The position numbers and the translations under genes were made by a program. The notes beneath the pieces are model-generated. The model searched no databases. It saw only the letters and a program-made list of their open reading frames with translations, and was not told the origin of the DNA. A DNA stretch of 64,000 nucleotides from Trichomonas vaginalis G3 (Eukaryota > Parabasalia > Trichomonadida > Trichomonadidae), in assembly GCF_026262505.1 (NCBI RefSeq), contig NC_067208.1:10239962-10303961 (forward strand), given 5' to 3'. The first letter of the stretch is position 1; each line of letters begins with the position of its first letter. This document shows, in pieces, positions 56,464 through 64,000 of the stretch.

Positions 56464-56865
56464 TTACATTCCCCACGTTTGAGGCGGTTGAGGTTGGTTG
56501 TTGTTTACCCACTGTTGTGCATGGTTATATCCTCTGTTAAAGAATCTTTCACCTTGGTCCATGTAGTGGCCTGCTTGGTTATAGTAGTCATTTGCTTTGT
56601 TATAGTAGTTTCCTGCTTGTCTTCCTACATTGTCCATCCATCCTTGAACTTTTCCTCTTGTTTCAGGATTTGGAATAAGATTTGCTGCATCTCGTGCTAC
56701 CTCCCAACCTTTCTGTACAGTTTGTATAATAGGTTGTGCTTTCTCTTTCAGTATACCTAATGTACTCAAAATCTTCCTTCCAATTCCAAATGCACCTCTG
56801 GCTAGTGTTCCCACTGCGGGCAAAAATCTAGATGCGACTCCTGCTAATGCGCCAAATAAACCCAT
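56464..56865 (-). CDS. Small protein with amphipathic N-terminus (Polinton B)
   Basis: A 133-residue protein beginning MGLFGALAGVASRFLPAVGT, a glycine/alanine-rich amphipathic segment, then a basic turn and a Tyr/Asn/Gln/Gly-rich helical part. The head resembles membrane-active virion peptides in general form, which is inference only. It is divergent from the integrase; conserved in copy A. Confidence 0.65.
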   Translation of the reverse strand: MGLFGALAGVASRFLPAVGTLARGAFGIGRKILSTLGILKEKAQPIIQTVQKGWEVARDAANLIPNPETRGKVQGWMDNVGRQAGNYYNKANDYYNQAGHYMDQGERFFNRGYNHAQQWVNNNQPQPPQTWGM

Positions 56866-56934
56866 TTCTTATGGGTTAAAAATGACGAATTCAAACAAGG
56901 ACCCCATGTTTCTAAGGCAACAAAGAAAGCACTC

Positions 56935-57840
56935 ATGGTAAAAATCTTTAGTTCAACACCAAATGCTTGGTTTATGGATATCTTGGAAAACATTCCAAGG
57001 TATAGAGAAGATGGACCACCATACTGGCTAATATTTGTTGGTCAAAACACAAGATACTGTGAAGTCATACCATTATGGTCCAAAAATATTTTAGATGTGA
57101 AAACTGCTTTGACAATATTCGTTGACAAATACCATCCAACAAAACTGACATCTGACTGTGAAAGTTCTTTCAAATCAGACGATATTAAAAACTATCTGCG
57201 TTCAAAAAATGTAAACCAATATTTCATTGTCGACCAAAACCATTCTGCTCTTGGTGTCATTGACAGTTGTATAAAAATCTTAAGAGACTTAAACCAACCA
57301 CAAGGTGGTGAAGTAAATGAAATGTCATATGACGACAAGTATAGACATTTCTCCATGGCAAAGATGAGACAAGTTTTAAATATTTACAATAGCCGTAAAC
57401 AAAAAGGTTTGGGAAACCACTCCCCCGAAGAAATGAAAAACAACCCCGACTTAGAGAAAGACTATATATTTAATAGTTTAGTCAAAAGAGACAAACAAGA
57501 AAGAATGCCAGGCTTCAAACTTAAGAAAGGTGACAAAGTAAAAATAGAAATACCTAAACGCGACCCATATGAAAATACTATTGACTATGACAACAATGGG
57601 AACTCGACAGGTACTCGCATTCGTGTTCGTAAAAATAGAAGAAAGTATACAAGAGAATATTATGAAGTTTTAGGCAAACATGGCAAAATGTACAGACTGC
57701 AAGCAGAAGATAAAACTACTATTGTCAGACCTCGTTTCAAACTTGTTAAGGTTCAAGGTGGTATACTTTCAAAGACAGTTCCTAACAAATATAAGACAAC
57801 TCCTGACGAATATGCTAAAGAAGTTGAAAATGACGACTAA
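56935..57840 (+). CDS. Polinton integrase (rve, retroviral-type)
   Basis: A 301-residue frame from the ATG at 56935. The frame is open further upstream (..EFKQGPHVSKATKKAL), so the true start may lie in the region shared with the divergent gene. The rve core shows WFMDILE, LTSDCESSF and NHSALGVIDSCIK as the D, D, E region. A C-terminal basic SH3/chromo-like part follows (KYTREYYEVLGKHGKMYRLQ). It inserts the element. Conserved in copy A. Confidence 0.85.
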   Translation: MVKIFSSTPNAWFMDILENIPRYREDGPPYWLIFVGQNTRYCEVIPLWSKNILDVKTALTIFVDKYHPTKLTSDCESSFKSDDIKNYLRSKNVNQYFIVDQNHSALGVIDSCIKILRDLNQPQGGEVNEMSYDDKYRHFSMAKMRQVLNIYNSRKQKGLGNHSPEEMKNNPDLEKDYIFNSLVKRDKQERMPGFKLKKGDKVKIEIPKRDPYENTIDYDNNGNSTGTRIRVRKNRRKYTREYYEVLGKHGKMYRLQAEDKTTIVRPRFKLVKVQGGILSKTVPNKYKTTPDEYAKEVENDD

Positions 57841-59125
57841 GCATTTCTATACCATGCGTAAACTGTCATGTAAGGTGGCATGTAGTCTTTACTCTGTCCC
57901 GTTGTTTCCGAATATCCTGTAATGCGATGTGTATGGCTTCCTCCTCCCTGAGTGTCATCCCAGTAACAATCTATAGCAAACTTAACGTTGTCTTTAACAT
58001 CATATCCTTTACCTTTTGTCATTCCTGTCCAATCCCAATATCTATGCTTATGCCAACCTGCTTCAGCTGTAGTTAAATTTATGTAATGACTGTGTGCAGG
58101 TAAGTTTTCACCTGAAATCGTTTTACTTCCACCTGTTTCCTTTGAAGAGTTTGCACAATACAAAAACCTGTCGACTATTTGAGTCCAAGTTCCGAGACCA
58201 AGTACTACTTCTGGTCTGGTAGAGTTCATTGACGTGTAAATAGAACCTATAGGATATAGTGTTTGAAGTATTTCTGTCTTTAATGTTTGAAGCTCTGTTT
58301 TGTCTGCTTTCTTATATAACCTTTCTTCAAGTTCATTTACGTCAGAGATGCTATGTCTATGATATTTTTGTGGTATGTTCCTTCTGTCCATGCGAAAATA
58401 TACTCTTTTGTTGCATCTACATATCCAGTTATCCATGTCGAGTCTGCTTTTGTATTCCTTAACTCTGTAACACCTTTCTCAAGCTCTTTCAACTGTTGTC
58501 CATCTTCCATTAAACCTCTGGTATGACTTGAAACCGTTTGTGCCAACATATCTACAGTTTCTTTGTCGGCTTTAAGGTCTAAACATCCTGAAACCCACCC
58601 TGTATTGGCTTTACCTTCTAAAATCTTCGATGTCCGTTCATGGTACCATTCAACCCTTTTTATAATTTCATTGTCTTTTTCATCCACATATTCCTTATTT
58701 GCCTTCTTCACTAACCCACTAGCCAGATATGCTAACTCATCGTCAACATACTCTTTGTCAGCTTTCTTTTCAACATCCTCTTTTGTTGCATATGTTGCAT
58801 CTGCTCTGTCATGTTCTTCTTGAACTTTTTCAATGACATACTCTTTGTCAGCTTTGTTGTCAATATCTGCCTTCAAAAGAAGTTCATCTATAGGTTTCTC
58901 GTTTAAAGTTCTTTTTGTTGGATTTATACAAACAGTATGGTTCTTACTGTCTTGAAACAGAAACTCATCTGTCATTGGGTTTATCGTCAGTTTTAAGTTT
59001 CCTTCTTTCAATGACTCAGATATCTTAGAATAGTTTGAAAAGTTTGTTGTGTTCTTATTTAGAGCTTGTATAATGAGTTGTCGGTTGTGTTGTATTTCTC
59101 TCATAGACGCTGTTTCTTTCGACAT
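57837..59125 (-). pseudogene. Fibre-like protein with phage tail-collar-type domain
   Basis: The N-terminal two thirds contain repeated KADKEYVDE/KANKEYVDEK words of the kind seen in trimeric phage tail fibres. The C-terminal part has YPIGSIYTSMNSTRPEV, LGTWTQIVDRFLYC and a His-rich SHTHRITGYSETTG, as in phage tail-collar/fibre tips. This suggests a receptor-binding or particle-surface role. It is in two overlapping pieces: broken about once, or two coupled genes. Confidence 0.7.
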
Positions 59126-59143
59126 TTTTATTCTAGATAAAAT

Positions 59144-59992
59144 ATGCTTTCAATAGAAAAAGAAAATTCAAGAGTTGCTACAACTAAACCATTAGATGAA
59201 CTTTTTACGAATGTCGGTCAAAAGTTTGAGACAGAGACCGTAAAACATGAAGGCTATCGTTTTGACTACCCACTAAGATGGTTAAGAGACCCATCCGTCA
59301 CAAAAGCTATTGGCTTTCGTAGAATGAAGTTCATTTCAGAAGCCATACATGGTTTCCCATTTACGGTCGCTTTTGAAATTCGATACTATAACAAAGAAAA
59401 ACATACGTATGAGAAATTTGAACAGGGAAAACTTTTACAAGTGAATTTGCTTGTAAACTTAGAAACAACTCTTCAAGCTTTTCAAGAAAAAATAAACGAT
59501 ATCTATATCGAATATGCAAACCAGTTTAACATTGACGAAGGAGAGTACCATCTCGATATTTTATATGACAGGAAAAATGCAACTGTTAAAATCAATAGAA
59601 TAGAAGACCTTGGAGAAGACGTTTATATTTCTACAAAATATAACAACTTGGCATGGTATAGGTTTCTGCGGATGTTAAATCAGCCTGCAGAATATCCAGT
59701 ACACCCGGACTTTTATGAAGTCGAAAACCCTAATGGAACATATGAAAATGTTTTCGACTCAGATGCTATTATCGTTCATGCTTCATTTTCTGGTGCACAA
59801 AACTCTTTTTTATGCTTGGCAAATGACTTTTACGAAAAACCTACAAAGCTATATGAACCACCGAGTGGAAGTATTTCAGACTTTCAAGTATGGTTTACAA
59901 CAGATGGAAGAAAGAGAATAGTTCCATTATACCATGCGTTTTACTTAGAACTTAGTCTCATATACAACTACTATCGAACGGTAAAAATATAA
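59144..59992 (+). CDS. Hypothetical Polinton protein, 282 residues (paralogue of 51830-52688)
   Basis: MLSIEKENSRVATTKPLDEL ... YRFDYPLRWLRDPSVTKAIG ... SDFQVWFTTDGRKRIVPLYH. Beta-rich, no recognised family. It is divergent from the fibre-like gene with an 18-bp spacer. The place among structural genes suggests a virion component, but that is inference. The open frame is whole. Confidence 0.65.
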   Translation: MLSIEKENSRVATTKPLDELFTNVGQKFETETVKHEGYRFDYPLRWLRDPSVTKAIGFRRMKFISEAIHGFPFTVAFEIRYYNKEKHTYEKFEQGKLLQVNLLVNLETTLQAFQEKINDIYIEYANQFNIDEGEYHLDILYDRKNATVKINRIEDLGEDVYISTKYNNLAWYRFLRMLNQPAEYPVHPDFYEVENPNGTYENVFDSDAIIVHASFSGAQNSFLCLANDFYEKPTKLYEPPSGSISDFQVWFTTDGRKRIVPLYHAFYLELSLIYNYYRTVKI

Positions 59993-59994
59993 TT

Positions 59995-60237
59995 TTAATA
60001 CGGTTGAGGTGTTGGATTTGGTTGCCAACTAGACTGTGGTGCAGGTTCAGGCTGTTGTATAACAGGAGCTTGTTCTTCTGGTTCAGGGTCTTTAGGTATA
60101 ATACCAACGAACTGACCTACTCTTTTACCAATATTTTTGACTCCGTTCCAAATTCCTCTTCCGACAGATTTTATTCCATTCCATATACCTCTTCCAACAT
60201 TTCGAAAGAAGTTTCCTATTCTTCCAAAGAAACCCAT
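59995..60237 (-). CDS. Small amphipathic-repeat protein, 80 residues
   Basis: MGFFGRIGNFFRNVGRGIWN, then GIKSVGRGIWNGVKNIGKR: three repeats of G-x-G/W-x-x-(I/V)-x-x-(I/V)-G-(R/K), basic and amphipathic, then a Pro/Gln/Glu tail. The general form is that of membrane-active peptides; it resembles the head of the protein at 56464-56865. It begins with the TTTTTACATATAGTAAAATG context. Confidence 0.6.
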   Translation of the reverse strand: MGFFGRIGNFFRNVGRGIWNGIKSVGRGIWNGVKNIGKRVGQFVGIIPKDPEPEEQAPVIQQPEPAPQSSWQPNPTPQPY

Positions 60238-60255
60238 TTTACTATATGTAAAAAT

Positions 60256-60618
60256 CTAATGTCCACCTAGTCTCTTACGTTTCCTGTTGAGTTCCATAGC
60301 ATTTTTTAACTGGAGCTCATACATTCTATTTCTCCTCTGGTAGAAAACATATTCCGGGTCAACTCCTGTGTTCGCGTCATCTGCATAGAGTTGTTTATAT
60401 CCCACTTCAGGGTTTGTATAAAACTCTTTCCATCTCATATTTGCATACCATGGTGGCAAACCTAACGCAGCGTCATTTGACATGGCAGTTTGCATTTGTA
60501 CATCTGTTGGCACTTGACCATAGTTTGCCATTGCAGTTTGTATTCTAACTTCATTTGGAATATTCTCTGGGTTTGGTTGTCCAGGTTGCTGTGCATTTGC
60601 TAAGTTCTGTGCGTCCAT
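60256..60618 (-). CDS. Hypothetical Polinton protein, 120 residues
   Basis: MDAQNLANAQQPGQPNPENI, Pro/Gln/Asn-rich first half containing two similar segments (VRIQTAMANYGQVP, VQMQTAMSNDAALG), and a basic helical end (ELNRKRKRLGGH). No recognised family. It is 18 bp from the next gene. The start follows TTTTTATCTAATATTAAAATG. Confidence 0.55.
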   Translation of the reverse strand: MDAQNLANAQQPGQPNPENIPNEVRIQTAMANYGQVPTDVQMQTAMSNDAALGLPPWYANMRWKEFYTNPEVGYKQLYADDANTGVDPEYVFYQRRNRMYELQLKNAMELNRKRKRLGGH

Positions 60619-60642
60619 TTTAATATTAGATAAAAATATCTC

Positions 60643-60774
60643 TTACGAGTACATATGCTGAACATTTGCTGGTATTGGTTCATCTTCATATTCTCTATAT
60701 CTTTCTGCCACGTCAAATAAGTAAATGACACAATGGAAAAAACCTAAAACAAGTAGTCCTATTTCAAACCACAT
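60643..60774 (-). CDS. Small single-span membrane protein, 43 residues
   Basis: MWFEIGLLVLGFFHCVIYLF is one hydrophobic segment, followed by a charged tail (DVAERYREYEDEPIPA). The last 16 bp of the methyltransferase gene overlap its start, typical of compact element genes. Function unknown. Confidence 0.5.
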   Translation of the reverse strand: MWFEIGLLVLGFFHCVIYLFDVAERYREYEDEPIPANVQHMYS

Positions 60775-61577
60775 TTAGTTACCAATAAAATTTCTTTGTT
60801 ATGACACTTTTTCCGGTTTATAGGACCTCTCTCATATTCTATCTTGTCATATCTAAACTCATAGTCATGTATGTCCTCTAACCATCTCATGACACTTTCC
60901 AAACCACTTTTATCGGATGTAAAGTAAAAGCATGGATGGTTATGTAAAACGTCTAAAGTTTCTAAAGAGTCTCTCAAAGTCCAGTCTACTTGGTATTGAA
61001 AATCGTATGTGTTATAGAACGGCGGGTCTACTATAAAGAAAACATTTTCCTTGTCTTTGTATTTTTCATACAACTCTGTCCAACGACATCTCACAAACTC
61101 TATACCCTCAGTATATTTTTCTATGTTCTCTTTGAAAACCTTTGTATAGTTAAGATATAAAACTTTTGACATAAGTGTTTCAATGTCATGAACTCTTATA
61201 GAACCACTATACAATAGTCTAGAAGATATACTATCCCAGTCAATATACTCTGCTTTTTTCAAAACCTCTCTGACAGTATTTTTCTTATCTAATGGTATAC
61301 GTTCCATCTTACCTATAGGTATCTTTTCTTTTAACTCTTTCAATATTTTGTTTGTGTCTGGTATATGTTTGAGACGGTTCATATAGTTGTCGAAGTCATT
61401 GCATATAATCTTTGAGTCAGGAAATACAGTATGGCACAAATGAGATATATAGAAACTTCCACCGAACAAATCTACAAATGTTAGACCATTCGGTAGTTTC
61501 TTAAGTTCTCTCAATAGAATATCTTTACATCTACTCTTATTTCCAAAGAAGGGTAACGGTGGTTTTGTAAAATTCAT
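60759..61577 (-). CDS. D12-class (Dam-like) adenine-N6 DNA methyltransferase
   Basis: A 272-residue protein. The start MNFTKPPLPFFGNKSRCKDI is chosen because TTTTTATTGTATATAAAATG precedes it and a longer frame would run into the terminal repeat. Class features: PFFGNKSR near the N-terminus, the SAM-binding FVDLFGGSFYISHLC, and the catalytic-type VDPPFYNT. It methylates adenine in DNA, perhaps marking or protecting the element. From memory, adenine methylation is prominent in T. vaginalis and Dam-like genes there are linked to Mavericks. The open frame is whole. It is the last gene before the right terminal repeat. Confidence 0.85.
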   Translation of the reverse strand: MNFTKPPLPFFGNKSRCKDILLRELKKLPNGLTFVDLFGGSFYISHLCHTVFPDSKIICNDFDNYMNRLKHIPDTNKILKELKEKIPIGKMERIPLDKKNTVREVLKKAEYIDWDSISSRLLYSGSIRVHDIETLMSKVLYLNYTKVFKENIEKYTEGIEFVRCRWTELYEKYKDKENVFFIVDPPFYNTYDFQYQVDWTLRDSLETLDVLHNHPCFYFTSDKSGLESVMRWLEDIHDYEFRYDKIEYERGPINRKKCHNKEILLVTKCGLK

Positions 61578-61628
61578 TTTATATACAATAAAAATGTTTT
61601 TTCCCTGAAAAGTGACAGAAAAGTGACA

Positions 61629-61689
61629 AAACATCTTCGGGGCTAGAGGGCACGAAGTGCCTGGAAGCCCCAATACCTTTTTTTTTTTT
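61629..61689. repeat. Polinton terminal inverted repeat, right
   Basis: Inverted partner of 36748-36810: AAACATCTTCGGGGC ... GCCCCAATACC (61629-61677), then a run of T. The centre reads GGCAC-GAA-GTGCC instead of the left end's GGCGC-GTT-GCGCC, so sequence differs but pairing is kept. Confidence 0.95.
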
Positions 61690-61695
61690 TATTTA
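61690..61695. repeat. Target-site duplication TATTTA (right)
   Basis: Partner of 36742-36747. The disrupted host reading frame resumes here in the phase in which it was left. Confidence 0.75.
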
Positions 61696-62354
61696 CTGAA
61701 ATAACTGGCAATTATCAAAATTTTGAAATTTCAGTTGCAAACTTGTTACTTTTTTATGAAAACAATGAAGAAAAATTAAGCAACTGTTTTAATTTAACAT
61801 TGTTCCAGCAAATTTATTCCAAAAATGGAATCGAGCAAATGATATTTTTTGCTGCAAATACAATTTGTTGCAATAACACTTCTATCAATTTTTACAATCT
61901 CCTTGAAATTGAAGAAATGAATCCATTTGATTTTTTTTATTTCTCAATTCAATATAAAGAGATATTAAATTGCGATGATTTTCCAAAAGTTACAGAAGTA
62001 ATCACAGGTTTAATCTCAGCTTCAAATATTAATGCTATTATGCGAATTTGCCAAAAAAATTTGGATAAAATTACATTTTATAAATGTAATTATTGCCATA
62101 TTACCTCAATATGGAATTTTATCACAAATGCAGCAATAATTCTTCCTGATGAAGATTTATTAATCAAATTATTAAAATTCATAGAAAAAACAGAAAAAGC
62201 AACAGATGAATTATTCGAACCGGAGAATGATTTGGGTTTCTATGAATATTTAAATTCGATTTTCTCAGATATTACATCTGCGAGAAATAAGCAATTTCTC
62301 TTGGAATTTCTAAATACCCATGAAGATGACTTCACTTATGATCAAACATTGTGA
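61690..62354 (+). pseudogene. Disrupted host gene, segment 3 (C-terminus)
   Basis: Open frame of about 220 codons from the target site to a TGA at 62352-62354, reading TEITGNYQNFEISVANLLLF and so on to HEDDFTYDQTL. It is a helical, Asn/Ile/Leu-rich host-style protein without recognised domains. It is the distal end of the gene begun at 35663; the Polinton separates it from its promoter by 25 kb. Confidence 0.65.
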
Positions 62355-63006
62355 GGTCATTTTTGATCAACAAATTAATTGAAATTCCGATCAAAAAAAA
62401 TTCACAAATTGGATCAAAAAAATCGAATCTCAAGTTAAAAATAAAAAATTTCTACATTTTTATCAAATTTAGATTTTTTTTTCAAATCATGCGAATTGAT
62501 TGAATAATTGCATATTTTATCCCATGCATCTAGAAGTATGTGTAATATTTTTGCTTTCATCAAGAAATTGTCGAATTTGATCTTAATTTTTTTTGAAAAA
62601 TATACTTTTAGAAAAAGAAATAGTGATTGAATAGCTGCCCATGCTGTAAAAGGGTTATTTTTACAAGTAAAAAAAATTGTTATTTTTCGAGCAAGTCGAG
62701 GCTTTTTTACCATCTTATTTTTGAAAAATTTACGAAAAATTATATCTAAAAAAACACTTCATTTTGATATCTTACAATGATAAAATACCAATGTTGCTGG
62801 GATATAATAGCTACACCTGGACATCTACTACATTAATGCGTATGACAGGTAAAGTTGATTTCAAAAATATAGCCTGGAAAGATTACAATAAATCAACGAT
62901 AATTCAAAAAAATTTCTTATAAGTTAACATAATAAAAATTTAATTTTTATATTGCTTGTATTATACTTAAGTATATAATATATTTAAATCTTAGAATGAA
63001 AATTCG
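62355..63006. other. AT-rich spacer
   Basis: About 650 bp. An open stretch on the minus strand at 62435-62713 (MVKKPRLARKITIFF...) is Lys/Phe/Ile-rich as expected of random AT-rich DNA and matches nothing recognised. No RNA gene or repeat seen. Confidence 0.5.
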
Positions 63007-63114
63007 GGACGCCCTAGCTATTCAATTTTCCCTTAGGACGCCCATAAACCTCTCAAAAATGTGATGTAAATATCACAATTTTGAGAAATTTACACTAGGA
63101 CGCCTTAGGACGCC
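63007..63114 (+). promoter_or_regulatory. Four-box GGACGCC upstream element (ankyrin gene)
   Basis: GGACGCC at 63007, 63036, 63098 and 63108, giving steps of 29, 62 and 10 bp against 30, 60 and 10 at the BspA gene. The last pair is again GGACGCCTTAGGACGCC followed by AACCC. The long interval holds an inverted repeat (CTCAAAAATGTGAT ... ATCACAATTTTGAG). It ends 50 bp before the start codon. Confidence 0.6.
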
Positions 63115-63164
63115 AACCCCCTTTTTTACCTTTTATTTCAATCTGACTTTGAATTTTTTTTTCA

Positions 63165-64000
63165 ATGAGTGAAGGTCTTGTTCTTGATGTCGATCACATT
63201 GCGAACAATATTCAAACATATATCGATCAAGATAATTTTTATGATGTGATTGATAAAGATTTCATTCCTCAAGTTTTCGAAAAAACAAAACTTAACTCAA
63301 ACGATTTCGTAAAACTTCTTTCTCAAGGGAAATCAAAGTATAGTACAGCTAGACTTTACAATCTTTCTCGTAAATGCAATGTTTTGGTTAATTCGTTCGA
63401 AGATGCGATTAACGTTCTTCAAATCTACAACAAAATTTTCAAACTCAAATCATCACGCTCATTAATTGATTACCTTGATAAATACAAAGTAGAAAATCAA
63501 TCTGATTCCAAAGAAATGACAAAATTAAAAAACGAGATTGAAAACCTCAAATCTAAATTGTCAATTGTTGAAAAAGAATTCAACGAATACAAAAATGATT
63601 TCTCAAAGATTTCTGAATTACGTTCTTGTTCAGATTTTGAAACAGTTTACAATTTCCTTCAACAACTTTCAGCTGAAGGTGATAAACTTAAAATGTCTAT
63701 TTCGTGTGCAGTTGGATTGAGTGAAAAGAGAAATTCAGAAGAATAGACTCCAGTTCTTAAAGCATGCGCTAAAGGTGATTTTGAATTAGTCAAATCTCTT
63801 ATTGAAGGAGGTTGTGACAGAAATGCAGTTATACAATATGAAAGCAATTGTTTACTTCTAGCATCATTCAATGGGCATCTTGAAATTGTAAAATATTTAA
63901 TTGAAGTTGGTTTTGACAAGGATTGGCGTAAGAAAACTTATGGATTTAATGCAATTATAACTGCATCACAAGAAGGTCAACTTAAAGTTGTTAAATATTT
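63165..64000 (+). pseudogene. Ankyrin-repeat protein, 5' part, with an in-frame stop
   Basis: Starts MSEGLVLDVDHIANNIQTYI. Residues 1-105 are the helical N-terminal domain typical of large trichomonad ankyrin proteins. Residues about 112-150 are a coiled coil (KLKNEIENLKSKLSIVEKEF). A TAG follows at codon 194 (63744-63746), after which the same frame continues into clear ankyrin repeats (TPVLKACAKGDFELVKSLIE, then SFNGHLEIVKYLIEVG) to the window's end. Either the gene is inactivated, or the stop is a sequence error or polymorphism. Ankyrin repeats mediate protein-protein contacts; the partner is unknown. Confidence 0.8.

Larger units (their letters stand above)
36748..61689. mobile_element. 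Polinton (Maverick) copy B, nearly complete, 24.9 kb
   Basis: Both ends carry the same inverted terminal sequence, the flanks carry a TATTTA duplication, and the interior holds about 28 gene-sized parts. Expected Polinton parts are integrase, family-B polymerase, packaging ATPase, and major and minor capsid-like proteins. Accessory parts are an SF3 helicase, an adenine methyltransferase, an HNH nuclease, three KilA-N proteins and a fibre/collar-like protein. A maturation cysteine protease was not recognised. Structure and gene content are nearly whole, but about ten breaks are spread over its genes. The exact target duplication and high similarity to copy A suggest a young insertion. Confidence 0.96.

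Noticed and set aside
36748-61689. Adenovirus-like maturation protease expected in a Polinton
   Set aside because: Looked for in every part; no convincing cysteine-protease motif was recognised, so none is annotated.
62435-62713. 92-residue open frame on the minus strand
   Set aside because: Composition is as expected of random AT-rich DNA, with no recognisable domain and no start context. It was left as spacer.

Overview
The window looks like nuclear DNA of a trichomonad (Parabasalia), most likely Trichomonas vaginalis or a close relative. This rests on the combination of a BspA-like leucine-rich-repeat surface protein, a large trichomonad-type ankyrin protein, intronless AT-rich genes, a MULE transposase and two Maverick/Polinton copies. 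No database search was possible, so the species is inferred.

Layout. (1) 1-7302: a broken, incomplete Polinton copy (copy A), cut by the window edge on the left and by a 100-N gap (7303-7402) on the right. (2) 7403-24370: about 17 kb of tandem satellite, roughly 140 monomers of two types (121 and 123 bp). The types share one 66-bp half and differ in the other half, yet both variable halves can fold into the same two-stem hairpin. The left part is ragged, the middle holds blended units, and the right part is nearly perfect with trimer and tetramer higher-order periods. (3) 24371-32340: host genes on the minus strand: a coiled-coil/F5-8C-like protein, a DI-x-G-A-x-P repeat protein and a 1210-residue BspA-like membrane protein. 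(4) 33075-35328: a frameshifted Mutator-like (MULE) transposase. (5) 35663-62354: one host gene of unknown function split twice, first by a 620-bp foldback element with perfect 135-bp arms and then by a 24.9-kb Polinton (copy B, 36748-61689) flanked by a TATTTA duplication. (6) 62355-64000: a spacer and the 5' part of an ankyrin gene that carries an in-frame stop.

Polinton copy B has both terminal inverted repeats. Its parts include a retroviral-type integrase, a family-B DNA polymerase, major and minor capsid-like proteins, an A32-like packaging ATPase, an SF3 helicase, a D12-class adenine methyltransferase, an HNH endonuclease, three KilA-N proteins and a fibre/tail-collar-like protein. About ten breaks are spread over its genes, so it is treated as a young fossil.

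Most notable signals: the structure-conserving sequence swap between the two satellite monomers; a palindromic repeat family inside copy B, one copy of which lies in frame within a KilA-N gene; covarying hairpins in the two Polinton ends; a four-box GGACGCC element with matching spacing upstream of both the BspA gene and the ankyrin gene; and two divergent Polinton gene pairs separated by the same 18-bp near-palindromic spacer.
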